DNA of 64,000 nucleotides, taken from positions 186,001 through 250,000 of the forward strand of contig RHKP01000003.1 of assembly GCA_008363215.1 (NCBI GenBank), in the 5' to 3' direction. The first letter of the stretch is position 1, and each line of letters starts with the position of its first letter. A program made the position numbers and the translations under genes. Below the pieces are notes generated by a model. That model had not been told where the DNA came from. It made no database searches and saw only the letters and a program-made list of their open reading frames with translations. Source of the stretch: Cyanobacteria bacterium CYA. Its GTDB lineage: Bacteria > Planctomycetota > Phycisphaerae > Phycisphaerales > UBA1924. Below are positions 52,755 to 61,323 of this stretch, one piece after another.

Positions 52755-54071
52755 TCAGTCTCCGCGCTTCATCTGCTGTTCGATCGTTCTTCGCATCATC
52801 GAGCGGAACGACTTGACCTGCTCGGCACTCAGGCCCGATTCTTTCACGTCGACCGTGATCGCCGGTATCCACGTCGTGCTCTCGTACCTGTACCCCAGTT
52901 CTTCGCAGATGCGCTTCTCCAGGTCGGCAAAGTGCCCGGCCCCGTAAAAGATGGCTACCGACCTGGCCCCTGGTTCCTTTTCCACGACCTCGCGCAGATC
53001 GGCCACCACCTGCTTGTTGCGGTCGACCGTGAGCACCTTCATCAGTTCGCCGAGCGCGCCCGGCTGCGACTCGAGAATCGCGTCGGCATTGCACAGCGTG
53101 TCGGACAGCACAATCTTGATCATCGCCCGCCCTTGCTGGCTCGATCCCATCAGTTTGACCAGGAAACCCATCGATTTGGCCAGGAACGAATCGCCCGACA
53201 GCGCGCCGAACAGCATGTCGGCCGCCTTTTCGGCGTCGGTACGATCGCCCGACCGCTCCTCGGCCGGGGCCGGCTGGGAGTCTCCCGCAGGTTCAGTCGC
53301 CCCGATTTTCCGCTTCGGCGGGATCGGCTCACCCGCCAGGGCCGCCCGGATCTGCTCGACGTTCAGGTCGCTGTTCCGCCAGTGCGGGTGCGAGTAGTCG
53401 ATACCATCCAACTGAAACGCCAGCCCGAGCGCGTCCGCCAGGTCGCGCTGCAATCCCTTGGCCTCGGCCCCCTCGGGCTTGAACACCTGATGGGGCTGGA
53501 TCTTTGAGAAACGCCGGTCGGCATCGTCGCCTTCACCACCGGGGCGCCCGTCGGCCCCGAAACTCATCGCGTCGAAGCCATCCCGCACCTGGAGTTGCAC
53601 CGGATTACCCCAAGCATCTTCAAACGCCGAGGCCACAAAAGTGCGCGTCGCACCCTCGAACGATTCAACAATCTGCGCACTCGATGTCGGATAGCGCCCG
53701 GTGTCGCGGTGCATCTGCTCGGCCAACATGCCGATCAGGCGCAGTCTGCGGTCGGTCGCCAGCGTCGCCGCTGCCTCAGCAGGCTCGGGCTGCGGCTCGT
53801 GCCCCCCGCCCACACCTTCGTACAGCACCAGATCGTGTGCATCGAGCCATGCCTGGAGTTCCTCATAGAAAGAAGGGTCGGCAATGTGCACCGCGCCGAC
53901 CAAACGCACCACCGGTCCGTTCTCGTCCGGCACGAGCGTCCGCACGGCCACTTCGAGCCGGCTGGTCTGATCGTTCGGCTCGGTGACCCGTACAAAGGGC
54001 GACTCTTGAGCAACAGCGATTCCCGCACAGGAAATCAGCGCAGCGACGGCTCGGAACAGGTGCTTGTTCAT
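52755..54071 (-). CDS. TraB/GumN-like protein carrying a GspG-like pseudopilin domain
   Basis: A 438-residue exported protein (signal NKHLFRAVAALISCAGIAVA). Residues about 45-90 look like the first half of a TraB/GumN-type domain: VVRLVGAVHIADPSFYEELQ then AHDLVLYEGVGGG. Residues about 107-190 match the globular part of the type II secretion major pseudopilin GspG: RLIGMLAEQMHRDTGRYPTS, a 'DAWGNPVQLQVRDGFDAMSF' strand and GADGRPGGEGDDADRRFS, including the GADG.GG.GDDAD calcium-loop-like motif. The TraB-like part then resumes (QLDGIDYSHPHWRNSDLNVE) and ends with AIFYGAGHFADLEKRICEEL. There is no prepilin helix. AAGGAG precedes the ATG. The product may dock to, or mimic, secretion-apparatus pseudopilins; that is inference. 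Confidence 0.78.
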   Translation of the reverse strand: MNKHLFRAVAALISCAGIAVAQESPFVRVTEPNDQTSRLEVAVRTLVPDENGPVVRLVGAVHIADPSFYEELQAWLDAHDLVLYEGVGGGHEPQPEPAEAAATLATDRRLRLIGMLAEQMHRDTGRYPTSSAQIVESFEGATRTFVASAFEDAWGNPVQLQVRDGFDAMSFGADGRPGGEGDDADRRFSKIQPHQVFKPEGAEAKGLQRDLADALGLAFQLDGIDYSHPHWRNSDLNVEQIRAALAGEPIPPKRKIGATEPAGDSQPAPAEERSGDRTDAEKAADMLFGALSGDSFLAKSMGFLVKLMGSSQQGRAMIKIVLSDTLCNADAILESQPGALGELMKVLTVDRNKQVVADLREVVEKEPGARSVAIFYGAGHFADLEKRICEELGYRYESTTWIPAITVDVKESGLSAEQVKSFRSMMRRTIEQQMKRGD

Positions 54072-54147
54072 GCACACTCCTTCGGATTCCTCCGCGCTCT
54101 TGTTCGCGCGGCGTCGACCCGGCGCGATGAGCCCTGATTCCGGACGC

Positions 54148-55605
54148 TCAATGCTGCCCGGCAATCGCCCGACCATAGGTCCGGACGCACTTCTCGGCCG
54201 CCCCGCCCCAGGTCAGCCCGCGCAACTCGAGCGATCCGTGCGCCCGCAGGGTCTGGCTCAGAGGCGGATACTTGAGTACGGCCACGATCTTGTTGGCCAT
54301 CTCATCCACATCCCAGAAGTCGACTTTCAGCGCGTGCGTCAGCACCTCGGACACGCCCGACTGCTTGGAGATGATCACCGGCGTGTCGTGATGCATCGCC
54401 TCCAGGGCTGCGATGCCGAACGGCTCGGACACGCTGGGCATGACGTAACACGACGCAAGGTCGAAAATCCGCTTGACATCGCGACCTCGCAGGAAGCCTG
54501 TGAAGAGCACCTTCTGCCCGATGCCCAGCGCCGCCGCCTCGTGGATCATCCGCATCGCAAGGTCGCCCGAGCCGGCGACGACAAACTTGGCATTGGGAAT
54601 CTTCGTCAGCACCTTTTGCGCAGCCCGGATGAAGTACTCCGGACCCTTCTGCATGGTGATGCGCCCGAGGAACAGCACGATCTTGTCGTCGCGCTCGATC
54701 CGGGCGCCCTGACTCGGCTGGTCGTCTTCCTGCTCGACGCCGTTGTACACCACATCAACCTTGTCGGCCCGAACGCCGTAACGCCGGGTGATGATGTTCT
54801 TGGTCAGTTGGCTGACTGCCACGACGCGGTCGGAGCCGTGCATGCCGGCCCGCTCGATTTCGTAGACCTGCTGGTTCACGTGGTCGCCGGAACGGTCAAA
54901 CTCGGTCGCGTGCACGTGCACGACGAGCGGCTTGCCGGTCAGCGCCCGCACCGCCAGCCCGGCCGGATAGGTCAGCCAGTCGTGCGCGTGAATCACATCG
55001 AAATAGCGTTGACTGGCAAGCGCCACGCACAGCACAGCGTACCGCTGGGCGTCACCCATGAGGTCGTGCCCGTATTGCCCGTCACCTCCGCCCAGGTTCG
55101 ACGCCTGCTCCCAGGCACGCTGGATCAACTCGGCCGCCGCAGCGCTGGCGGGCACCTCGATGCCGGCGATGCGCATCGTCTGTCGAGAGCGCACCAGGCG
55201 GGCTTCTTCGATCAGCATCTCCAGCGACTTGCCCCCAAGCGTCCGGAACTCCGGATACGGCGAGGTGAAGCCCGACGGGATCGCGACCGTCTCAATCCGC
55301 GAGCGAATGCTCTCGTCCAGCCGCTCGGTCGCGATCTCCGTGTCCGTTTTCCGCGGGGCCCCGGGTATGCTCGGGGCAACCGGGCCCGATCCTGAGTCCG
55401 ACTGAATCGACGCCACGGCCGAACGCAGTTCATCGGGGGTCAGCAACTCCACGTGCGAGGAAAGTGAGCGATCGATGGCCTTGGGAAGGACAAAGAGCAC
55501 TTCGTGACCCTGCCTGGCGAGGGCTTTGGTCAGCCCGTAGCAGGCGGTGCCGAGCCCACCGGCGATGAAGGGGGGGAATTCCCAGCCGAGCATCATGATG
55601 CGCAT
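54148..55605 (-). CDS. GT4-family glycosyltransferase (glycogen-synthase-like)
   Basis: A 485-residue GT-B enzyme. The N-terminal domain begins RIMMLGWEFPPFIAGGLGTA, with the glycine-rich loop that binds the nucleotide-sugar phosphate. 'YFDVIHAHDWLTYPAGLAVR' and HATEFDRSGDHVNQQVYEIE are typical of glycogen/starch-synthase-like GT4 members. The C-terminal domain has RIERDDKIVLFLGRITMQKG and the E-x7-E nucleotide motif in SEPFGIAALEAMHHDTPVII. An insert near 75-100 (SGSGPVAPSIPGAPRKTDTE) is low in complexity. GGGAGC lies about ten bases before the ATG. The donor and acceptor are unknown; ADP- or UDP-glucose is likely by family. It is 77 bases upstream of the TraB-like gene on the same strand. 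Confidence 0.88.
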   Translation of the reverse strand: MRIMMLGWEFPPFIAGGLGTACYGLTKALARQGHEVLFVLPKAIDRSLSSHVELLTPDELRSAVASIQSDSGSGPVAPSIPGAPRKTDTEIATERLDESIRSRIETVAIPSGFTSPYPEFRTLGGKSLEMLIEEARLVRSRQTMRIAGIEVPASAAAAELIQRAWEQASNLGGGDGQYGHDLMGDAQRYAVLCVALASQRYFDVIHAHDWLTYPAGLAVRALTGKPLVVHVHATEFDRSGDHVNQQVYEIERAGMHGSDRVVAVSQLTKNIITRRYGVRADKVDVVYNGVEQEDDQPSQGARIERDDKIVLFLGRITMQKGPEYFIRAAQKVLTKIPNAKFVVAGSGDLAMRMIHEAAALGIGQKVLFTGFLRGRDVKRIFDLASCYVMPSVSEPFGIAALEAMHHDTPVIISKQSGVSEVLTHALKVDFWDVDEMANKIVAVLKYPPLSQTLRAHGSLELRGLTWGGAAEKCVRTYGRAIAGQH

Positions 55606-55799
55606 GCGATGCTCCCGTCGTTCTGAGCGCGCACAATGAGTGTGATTTCAGTGTTCATTTGGTTTCTGTTTGTACGCACAGTCTGGCCTCAGGCACAACC
55701 GCGCGGCTTCGAGCACCCCGGTTCTCACCGCGGGGCGTAAGGATAGGCAGGCTCAATTGCCGCGCCACTCCTCTTGAGACAACTTCACGCACGGGCGGC

Positions 55800-55805
55800 T
55801 ATACT
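55800..55805 (+). promoter_or_regulatory. -10 box TATACT of the tRNA gene
   Basis: TATACT lies 36 bases before the tRNA, predicting a start near 55812. A TTGAGA at 55774-55779 is a possible -35 element, but the 20-base spacing is too long, so the match is incomplete. Confidence 0.5.
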
Positions 55806-55840
55806 CCGGCCCTTCATGCCCAACGGCATGGAGTTCCTTG

Positions 55841-55924
55841 GCCCAGGTGGCGGAACTGGCAGACGCGCTACCTTGAGGTGGTAGTCCCAGAAATGGGGTG
55901 GAGGTTCGAGTCCTCTCCTGGGCA
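55841..55924 (+). tRNA. tRNA-Leu (anticodon GAG)
   Basis: An 84-base class II tRNA. The acceptor stem GCCCAGG pairs with CCTGGGC, leaving A as discriminator. The D-arm is GGCGGAACTGGCAGACGCGC. The anticodon stem CTACC/GGTAG encloses the loop TTGAGGT with anticodon GAG, reading CUC (and CUU) leucine codons. A long variable arm (TCCCAGAAATGGGG) is diagnostic of tRNA-Leu. The T-arm has GGTTCGAGTCC. CCA is not encoded. A terminator follows at once, so the gene is transcribed alone. Confidence 0.95.
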
Positions 55925-55928
55925 TTGA

Positions 55929-55961
55929 GCGACCGGGCTGCGGCTCGGTCGCGGTGTTTTT
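55929..55961 (+). terminator. Rho-independent terminator of tRNA-Leu
   Basis: GCGACCG (55929-55935) and CGGTCGC (55946-55952) form a 7-bp stem extended inward by GC/GC, followed by GGTGTTTTT. It starts five bases after the tRNA. Confidence 0.8.
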
Positions 55962-56119
55962 GCCCTCGGCCCCCGGTTCGGAAGGGCCGGAACAGCACAA
56001 GCCCAAGCCGCGAATAGCCGCCCGTGGCCCGCCGACGGGCGCGGCGGCTGGGGAAGCGCTCCTGCGCCGTGAGCAGCGTGTGCAGGGATGTGTGGGGCCC
56101 CCACTCCTCCGGGTGATGG

Positions 56120-56125
56120 TACGAT
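56120..56125 (+). promoter_or_regulatory. -10-like TACGAT box for a leaderless mRNA
   Basis: TACGAT ends seven bases before the ATG at 56133. Confidence 0.5.
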
Positions 56126-56132
56126 CGTGAAG

Positions 56133-57506
56133 ATGCAGTTCATGGTGCGACTTGGCGTCGGCGCGTCGGGGCTCCTTGCCCTGGGACTGGTTGCGCCTCT
56201 GCCGGCGGGCGGACAGGATTCCGGGTCGGGGCCGCAAGAGTCTGCGCCGTCAACCCAACCGCCTGCTTCGCCCGATGCTGTGCCGATTGCGCCGGATACC
56301 CCTCGGCCGGAGACGCCCGAGGCCAAGCCCGGCGCCGCTCCCGAGGGCCCGCGCGAGGTCGTGCTTTCGCTACGCGGAGGGCGCGAGGTCTCCGGGGTTC
56401 TGGTGCGTGAGGACGCGAAGATCATCACACTGCGGATCGAAGGGATCGAGACCGGCTTTGAGAAGTCGAGCCTGACGGGCATGCGCGAGTTGCCCCCGGT
56501 GCTCGAACGCTACGTCACGATGCGATCGCTCCTGTCCGACGACGACCTGGACGGACGCGTCCTCCTGGTCGAGTGGCTGCGTTCACGCCAGATGTACCAA
56601 CTCGCTCTGTTTGAGATCAACGCCGTGCTCGACCGGGATCCGATGCACGCACGGGCCCGCGAACTGAAGTTGTGGCTTGACCTGCAGGTGAACCTGACCG
56701 AATCACGGGCCGCGGGCGAGCAGCCGGGCGGAGCCGACGCCGACGCCAAGGCGGCCTATCAAGCACGCCAGCGGGCCAAGAACGAGTTTCCGCTGCTCTC
56801 CCCGGATCAGATCAACTTGATCAAGGTGTACGAGGTCGATCTGCGCCATCCGCCGCCGCTGCTGATCAAGCGTGCGACGATCGAGCAGTTGATCAGGATG
56901 TTCCCGGCAAGCCCGCTGATCCCAGCCACGCCGGAGGGACGCGAAGCACTCCTGCGGCAAACGCCTGAGCGATTGCTCGAACTGATGTTCCGCCTCCAGG
57001 CGCGGGAGTTGTATGGGCAGGTGCTTGTGCGGGGTCATCCCGACTCGCTGGAACGCTTCCGCAACGAGGTGCACGGGCGATGGCTGGTCAACACGTGCGC
57101 CACGGCTCAGTGCCACGGCGGAGGTGAGGCGGGGCGGTTATGGCTCTACGACCGCAAGCCGTTTTCGGACGAGACGGTGTATACCAACTTCCTGATCCTG
57201 GAGCGGTTCAGACTGGCGGACGGGACGCCGCTGCTGAACTACTCCGAGCCGGCGCGGTCGCCGTTGCTTCAGATGGGGCTGCCCACTGAGTTGAGCCTCT
57301 ATCCGCACCCTTCGGTGCCGCGAACCAAGGGCTCGCGTGGGTGGCATTCGGTGTTCAGGACTGCGGAGGACAAGCGATTTCAGGAGGCGGTCGGGTGGCT
57401 TTCGACGATGTATCGCCCTCGCCCGGAGTACCCCATCAAGTATGAACCACCGAGGTTTGAGATGAAGGACGAAACCGGAGCAGAAGCGGGCAAACCGGAT
57501 CGTTGA
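56133..57506 (+). CDS. Secreted protein with a CX4CH motif (possible c-type haem protein)
   Basis: A 457-residue exported protein (signal RLGVGASGLLALGLVAPLPA). A Pro/Ala/Glu-rich linker is followed by a small beta-rich region (VVLSLRGGREVSGVLVREDA). Helical repeats cover residues about 115-260. Near residue 318 comes WLVNTCATAQCHGGGEAGRL, with C322, C327 and H328. This is C-x4-C-H, not the usual C-x2-C-H of c-type haem, although CX4CH haem sites are known. Similar NTCATAQCHGG stretches occur in other planctomycete secreted proteins of unknown role. The C-terminal part (RTKGSRGWHSVFRTAEDKRF, EAVGWLSTMYRP) resembles the end of cytochrome-like planctomycete domains. It probably faces the periplasm. 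Confidence 0.7.
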   Translation: MQFMVRLGVGASGLLALGLVAPLPAGGQDSGSGPQESAPSTQPPASPDAVPIAPDTPRPETPEAKPGAAPEGPREVVLSLRGGREVSGVLVREDAKIITLRIEGIETGFEKSSLTGMRELPPVLERYVTMRSLLSDDDLDGRVLLVEWLRSRQMYQLALFEINAVLDRDPMHARARELKLWLDLQVNLTESRAAGEQPGGADADAKAAYQARQRAKNEFPLLSPDQINLIKVYEVDLRHPPPLLIKRATIEQLIRMFPASPLIPATPEGREALLRQTPERLLELMFRLQARELYGQVLVRGHPDSLERFRNEVHGRWLVNTCATAQCHGGGEAGRLWLYDRKPFSDETVYTNFLILERFRLADGTPLLNYSEPARSPLLQMGLPTELSLYPHPSVPRTKGSRGWHSVFRTAEDKRFQEAVGWLSTMYRPRPEYPIKYEPPRFEMKDETGAEAGKPDR

Positions 57507-57596
57507 GAGTGGGAAGCGGGACACAGGCGTCCTAAAGTTTGCGGAACCCTGCGCTGGGGAGCCGGACCACTACCGTTGTCGAGGGAATCAGCAACA

Positions 57597-58994
57597 ATGG
57601 CACGTTCGATCAGGCTTGGAAGCACGGCGAAGAAGTTGTTGACGGCGGGCCTTTTGGGCGCAGGCGTGCTGACCGCCTGTGACCAGAGCAGCCAGGCCGG
57701 TCGCGCCATTGATGAGGCGGGGCGCTCGATTCACGCCATCGCCGGAGGCGGCGGGGCGGCGATGGAGCCTTCGATCACCGTCGAGCATTTTGAGCAGGCG
57801 CAGAAGGCGCTGGAGCGTCCGTCGCTGGACGGTACCGATGCGGAGAAAGCCGGAGTGATGGTGCTCAAGGCACGCACCGGGGCCGGGCTGGCGGCCGGAG
57901 ACGCGCTGACGATGGGCGCGCTGGAGCGTCAGAGTGAGTCCTTCGCGGCCGAGATCCGCTCGCTGCTGCGGCGCTGGGAAGAGGAGAGCGCGCTGGCAGC
58001 CGCGGCCGAGAGTTACGACCCTGCTTCCGAACTGGCCGAACTGGCCGAGGTGGAGTCGGACATCAGGTCGCAGATGCAACGGGTGGAGCAGGAGAAGCGT
58101 GAGATTGACGGGCGTATTGCCGATCTGGAGTCGCAGATCGCCCGGTTGCAGCAGGAAGCCCATGTTGAGCGGGCGAAGAGCGCCGAACTGGAACTCAAGG
58201 CGGCAGGGATGACGGCAGTGGCGGCGGCGGAGGTCGCCCCGCAGATTCAGCAGCACGCGCAAGCGGCCGAGGGCAAGTTGTTCGAGGTTTCGCGTTTGCA
58301 GGCTCGTGTCGACCACATGCGGACGGGCGCGACCGAGGCGGCGCTGACGATGGAGAAGTTCTCGCAGCAGTTGACGCTCAATGAGCAGGCCAAGGCCGAC
58401 GTGGCCGCTCTCCAGCAGGCCGGTCGGCAGGAAGCCGAACAGGCCTGGGCGCAGGCCCGCCAGGCCGCCGAACAGATTCGTGCTCAGGCCGAGGCGATGC
58501 TCACGTTCCGCCAGTCAGGCCCGGGCGGCGAAGGCATCGGGCTCGACCAGGTATCGACAGATCAGATTTCCAAACTGCGCAACGCCGTGAGCAACGCCCG
58601 ACAGGGGGTGTCGGCGATGCGCGTGAGCGCTCGGGCGGCGTTGGGTTCGGGCAACGTGGCGCTGGGAGACGCTTTGTCGAAGAGAGCCCGGTCGTTTGAA
58701 GACCTGGCCTTGCTGATGGAGCGGGTGGCAACGGCGACGCCCGCGCTGCCGGACTCGGCCTGGTTTGCCGACCAGGCAACCAAGGCCCGCGAGCAGTCCG
58801 AAGCGGCCCTGACCGAGGCTCGTGAAGCCTATGGCGCGGCTGCGGAGGACTTTGCGGGCCTGGGGGGCAAGGCCGAGACGGCCGATCTGCTCAGTAAACT
58901 GTCGGACCGGCTCAGGACGAGCGCGGGCGGGGGGCCGGCGTCTGAAGATGAGCCCACCGGCGGCGATGCCTCCGCCGACGAAGACGAGGGCTGA
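57597..58994 (+). CDS. Coiled-coil lipoprotein of unknown function
   Basis: A 465-residue protein with a lipobox (LLTAGLLGAGVLTAC, Cys near residue 28), so it should be a lipoprotein. Residues about 145-300 are a long coiled coil (AELAEVESDIRSQMQRVEQE, KREIDGRIADLESQIARLQQ) and the rest is Ala-rich helix (EAEQAWAQARQAAEQIRAQA). The C-terminus is acidic (ASADEDEG). No enzymatic motif is seen. GAGGG lies about 11 bases before the ATG at 57597; a TTG at 57576 is possible but would spoil the lipoprotein signal. A structural or scaffolding role in the envelope is the most that can be said. It lies 90 bases after the CX4CH protein gene. Confidence 0.72.
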   Translation: MARSIRLGSTAKKLLTAGLLGAGVLTACDQSSQAGRAIDEAGRSIHAIAGGGGAAMEPSITVEHFEQAQKALERPSLDGTDAEKAGVMVLKARTGAGLAAGDALTMGALERQSESFAAEIRSLLRRWEEESALAAAAESYDPASELAELAEVESDIRSQMQRVEQEKREIDGRIADLESQIARLQQEAHVERAKSAELELKAAGMTAVAAAEVAPQIQQHAQAAEGKLFEVSRLQARVDHMRTGATEAALTMEKFSQQLTLNEQAKADVAALQQAGRQEAEQAWAQARQAAEQIRAQAEAMLTFRQSGPGGEGIGLDQVSTDQISKLRNAVSNARQGVSAMRVSARAALGSGNVALGDALSKRARSFEDLALLMERVATATPALPDSAWFADQATKAREQSEAALTEAREAYGAAAEDFAGLGGKAETADLLSKLSDRLRTSAGGGPASEDEPTGGDASADEDEG

Positions 58995-59022
58995 GTCATC
59001 GAGGCGCTATGAAGGCGAGTCT

Positions 59023-59985
59023 ATGAGCGTTCAAGTCGAAGCGGGGAACCCCAAACTTCCCGAGGTCAGGGTCAATGTGGCTACTCCGACCTCCCCGGTG
59101 GTCGGCAAGGTTGTCTCGACCAGGCCTGTAACCCGCGGGGGGCGCAAGTCTGCGTCCTTCGTGCGGCACGTTTCCTTCGACGTGAGCGGGACTCCGCTTG
59201 CCAAGTCATTCCGCGCCGGGCAGTCATTTGGTGTGCTGCCCCCAGGCACCGACTCCAGGGGCAAGCCCCACAAACTGCGCCTCTATTCGCTCGCCTGTCC
59301 CAGCACCGGCGACGATGGACAGGGCAACGTGGTCGCGACGGTGTGCAAGCGCGTCCTCGATGAACACTGGGAGAATCACAAACTCTTCATCGGCGTGGCC
59401 AGCAACTACATCTGTGACCTTCAGGAGGGCGACGAGGCGCTGTTGACCGGCCCCAGCGGAAAGCGGTTCATCCTCCCTGAAAACCCCAGCGACCACGACT
59501 ACATCTTCTTCGCCACCGGCACGGGCATCGCCCCGTTCCGCGCCATGGTGCTCGATCTGCTCAATCAGCGAGCCGACGCCCGAATCGTCCTGATTATGGG
59601 CTCGCCCTACACGACCGATCTGCTCTATGACGAAGAGTTCACCACATGGTCGAAGGAGCACTCCAACTTCCGGTACCTTACAGCCATCAGTCGCGAGTAC
59701 GTCCGTGAAGAAGGGGCCAGCAAAATCTACGTGCAGGAACGGCTGAACACCAACGCGGACGAGTTGGTTCCGATGCTGATGAATCCGCGGACGCTCATAT
59801 ACGTATGCGGAATCGCGGGGATGGAGGTCGGGATCATCCGCCAGATGGCCAAGTTGCTCCCGCCCGAGGTATTCGGACAGTACGTGACAGTCAGAGAAGG
59901 CGCCGGCCCGATCGAGTCACTGGATCGCAAGGAGTTCGGCAAGGTGGTTCACGCGGGGGAACGGCTGTTCCTTGAGGTGTACTGA
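59023..59985 (+). CDS. Ferredoxin-NADP reductase (plant-type FNR fold)
   Basis: A 320-residue flavoprotein. The FAD-binding RLYSLA (RxYS) motif is in KPHKLRLYSLACPSTGDDGQ (residues about 83-102). 'GDEALLTGPSGKRFILPENP' follows. NADP-binding motifs are FFATGTGIAPFRAMVLDLLN and LIMGSPYTTDLLYDEEF, and later LIYVCGIAGMEVGIIRQMAK. The ending is FGKVVHAGERLFLEVY with the C-terminal aromatic that stacks on FAD. This is the plant/cyanobacterial type that exchanges electrons between ferredoxin or flavodoxin and NADPH. A 60-residue N-terminal extension is unlike the family. GAAGGCGAG precedes the ATG. No ferredoxin gene is adjacent. Confidence 0.88.
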   Translation: MSVQVEAGNPKLPEVRVNVATPTSPVVGKVVSTRPVTRGGRKSASFVRHVSFDVSGTPLAKSFRAGQSFGVLPPGTDSRGKPHKLRLYSLACPSTGDDGQGNVVATVCKRVLDEHWENHKLFIGVASNYICDLQEGDEALLTGPSGKRFILPENPSDHDYIFFATGTGIAPFRAMVLDLLNQRADARIVLIMGSPYTTDLLYDEEFTTWSKEHSNFRYLTAISREYVREEGASKIYVQERLNTNADELVPMLMNPRTLIYVCGIAGMEVGIIRQMAKLLPPEVFGQYVTVREGAGPIESLDRKEFGKVVHAGERLFLEVY

Positions 59986-60027
59986 TCCCCGGTCGAGGGG
60001 CGATGAAGCGGGCGAGGGGTGCTAAAG

Positions 60028-60056
60028 TTGACCCCGTGAGAGGGGGCTGGTAAGTT
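60028..60056 (+). promoter_or_regulatory. Sigma-70-type promoter for the 60142 gene
   Basis: TTGACC (60028-60033), 17 bases, TAAGTT (60051-60056). The start is expected near 60063, giving a leader of about 80 bases. Boxes and spacing almost repeat those of the promoter at 36818. Confidence 0.6.
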
Positions 60057-60141
60057 CCCCGATCCCGGAACGAAAGCCAGGGTTGTCGGGGGTGCGGCTC
60101 CGGCTGTGTGCGAAGTTCCCTCACGATAAGGGGATGGCGTC

Positions 60142-61266
60142 TTGGGACCAGCGGTCTTGACCAGAATGTGGGTGCTCGGCGCGCTCTTGGTCTGCGCGAT
60201 CGGCGGTCGGGCATGGGCCCAGGCGACGCTTCCGCCCGGCATCCAGGAAGCCCCCACCCTGTCCTCGCAGCAGCAGGCCGACCTGGAGGCGTTCATCCAG
60301 GCTCAGGTTGAGACCATGCGAACCGGCTCGACCCTTCGGGCCCGCTCGCAGGCCCGCGACCAGTTGCTTGCGATGTTCGACCGACCTTCGGTCTCAACGG
60401 CCTTCCGCTTCGCCACCGGGTCGGCGCTGTCCGATCCCATCGCGCAGTTGATCGAGTCGGAGGAGGGCTTCCTGCGGTACGCCGGCTACCGGCTGGCGGC
60501 CCGCACGGCCACCGAGGCATCGGCGCGGGTGTTTGAGCGCGGAGTGGCGACCTCGAACAAGTCAGACCAGTTCATCGCGCTGGGCCAGGTTCGCGTGCTG
60601 TTCCTCGAGGCCGACCGCGGCGGACTGGCGATGCAGTCGTCCACACTGGAGCGTCTGGCGGGCACCATCGGTCGCCTGCTGGCCGAGGAAACCGACCCGC
60701 ACGTAGCGCTCTATCAGGTGCGTGCGTTGCGGGCGCTCTCAGCGATTCGTCGCGCCGAACTCTCGCCCGCCGCCCGTCGCGGGCTGATGGAACTGTCGCG
60801 GGGTGTGAGTGAGCGATTGCAGAGCATCCCGGCCCGCTCGTTCGGCCAGAGTGATGAAGACCTCACACACCTGCTGGTGTTCATGGAGAGCATGGACGCC
60901 GTACGTTCATCGCTTGCCACCTTGGCCGGGCCACTCAACGGCGACCTCGCCGCCGAGATGGCTCACTTGGCCGGGCAGAATCTGGCGCTGGTGACGCGGG
61001 TCTATGGGCGGGTGCCCCCGACGGCTGAGAACGCCCGGCGACATCTTGAACGCCTCGTCGAGCGCTCGATGGAGTCGACCAAGCAGATCTTCGCGGCGAT
61101 GCAGGTGCCCAATCCCCCGCCGCTGCCCGATCCGGCCACGCTCGTGCGATCCCTCTCCGGCGGGAATATGAACAACTTCCGCATCGAGGTCATCAAGTTG
61201 ATCGGCGAAAACGGGCTGCTCTATCGCCAGTTCAACTTCAAACCCGATACGTTCCAACTGGACTGA
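60142..61266 (+). CDS. Secreted helical protein of unknown function
   Basis: A 374-residue protein that I do not recognise. A signal peptide is clear (MWVLGALLVCAIGGRAWA, with A-W-A before the mature QATLPPGI). The rest is mostly alpha-helical with HEAT-like pieces (RFATGSALSDPIAQLIESEE, FLRYAGYRLAARTATEASAR, VALYQVRALRALSAIRRAEL), and ends GENGLLYRQFNFKPDTFQLD. The TTG at 60142 has AAGGGG about ten bases upstream; an ATG at 60166 would remove eight residues but has no ribosome site, so I chose TTG. It lies downstream of FNR with its own promoter and upstream of the oligopeptide transporter genes. No catalytic motif is visible. Confidence 0.65.
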   Translation: MGPAVLTRMWVLGALLVCAIGGRAWAQATLPPGIQEAPTLSSQQQADLEAFIQAQVETMRTGSTLRARSQARDQLLAMFDRPSVSTAFRFATGSALSDPIAQLIESEEGFLRYAGYRLAARTATEASARVFERGVATSNKSDQFIALGQVRVLFLEADRGGLAMQSSTLERLAGTIGRLLAEETDPHVALYQVRALRALSAIRRAELSPAARRGLMELSRGVSERLQSIPARSFGQSDEDLTHLLVFMESMDAVRSSLATLAGPLNGDLAAEMAHLAGQNLALVTRVYGRVPPTAENARRHLERLVERSMESTKQIFAAMQVPNPPPLPDPATLVRSLSGGNMNNFRIEVIKLIGENGLLYRQFNFKPDTFQLD

Positions 61267-61310
61267 CCCCCGGACCCCCGGATCCTCGGACCATCGCACG
61301 CCCCCTGCCC

Positions 61311-61316
61311 TACCCT
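61311..61316 (+). promoter_or_regulatory. -10-like TACCCT box for a leaderless oligopeptide-binding-protein mRNA
   Basis: TACCCT ends seven bases before the ATG at 61324; no Shine-Dalgarno is present. Confidence 0.45.
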
Positions 61317-61323
61317 CTTCGTC

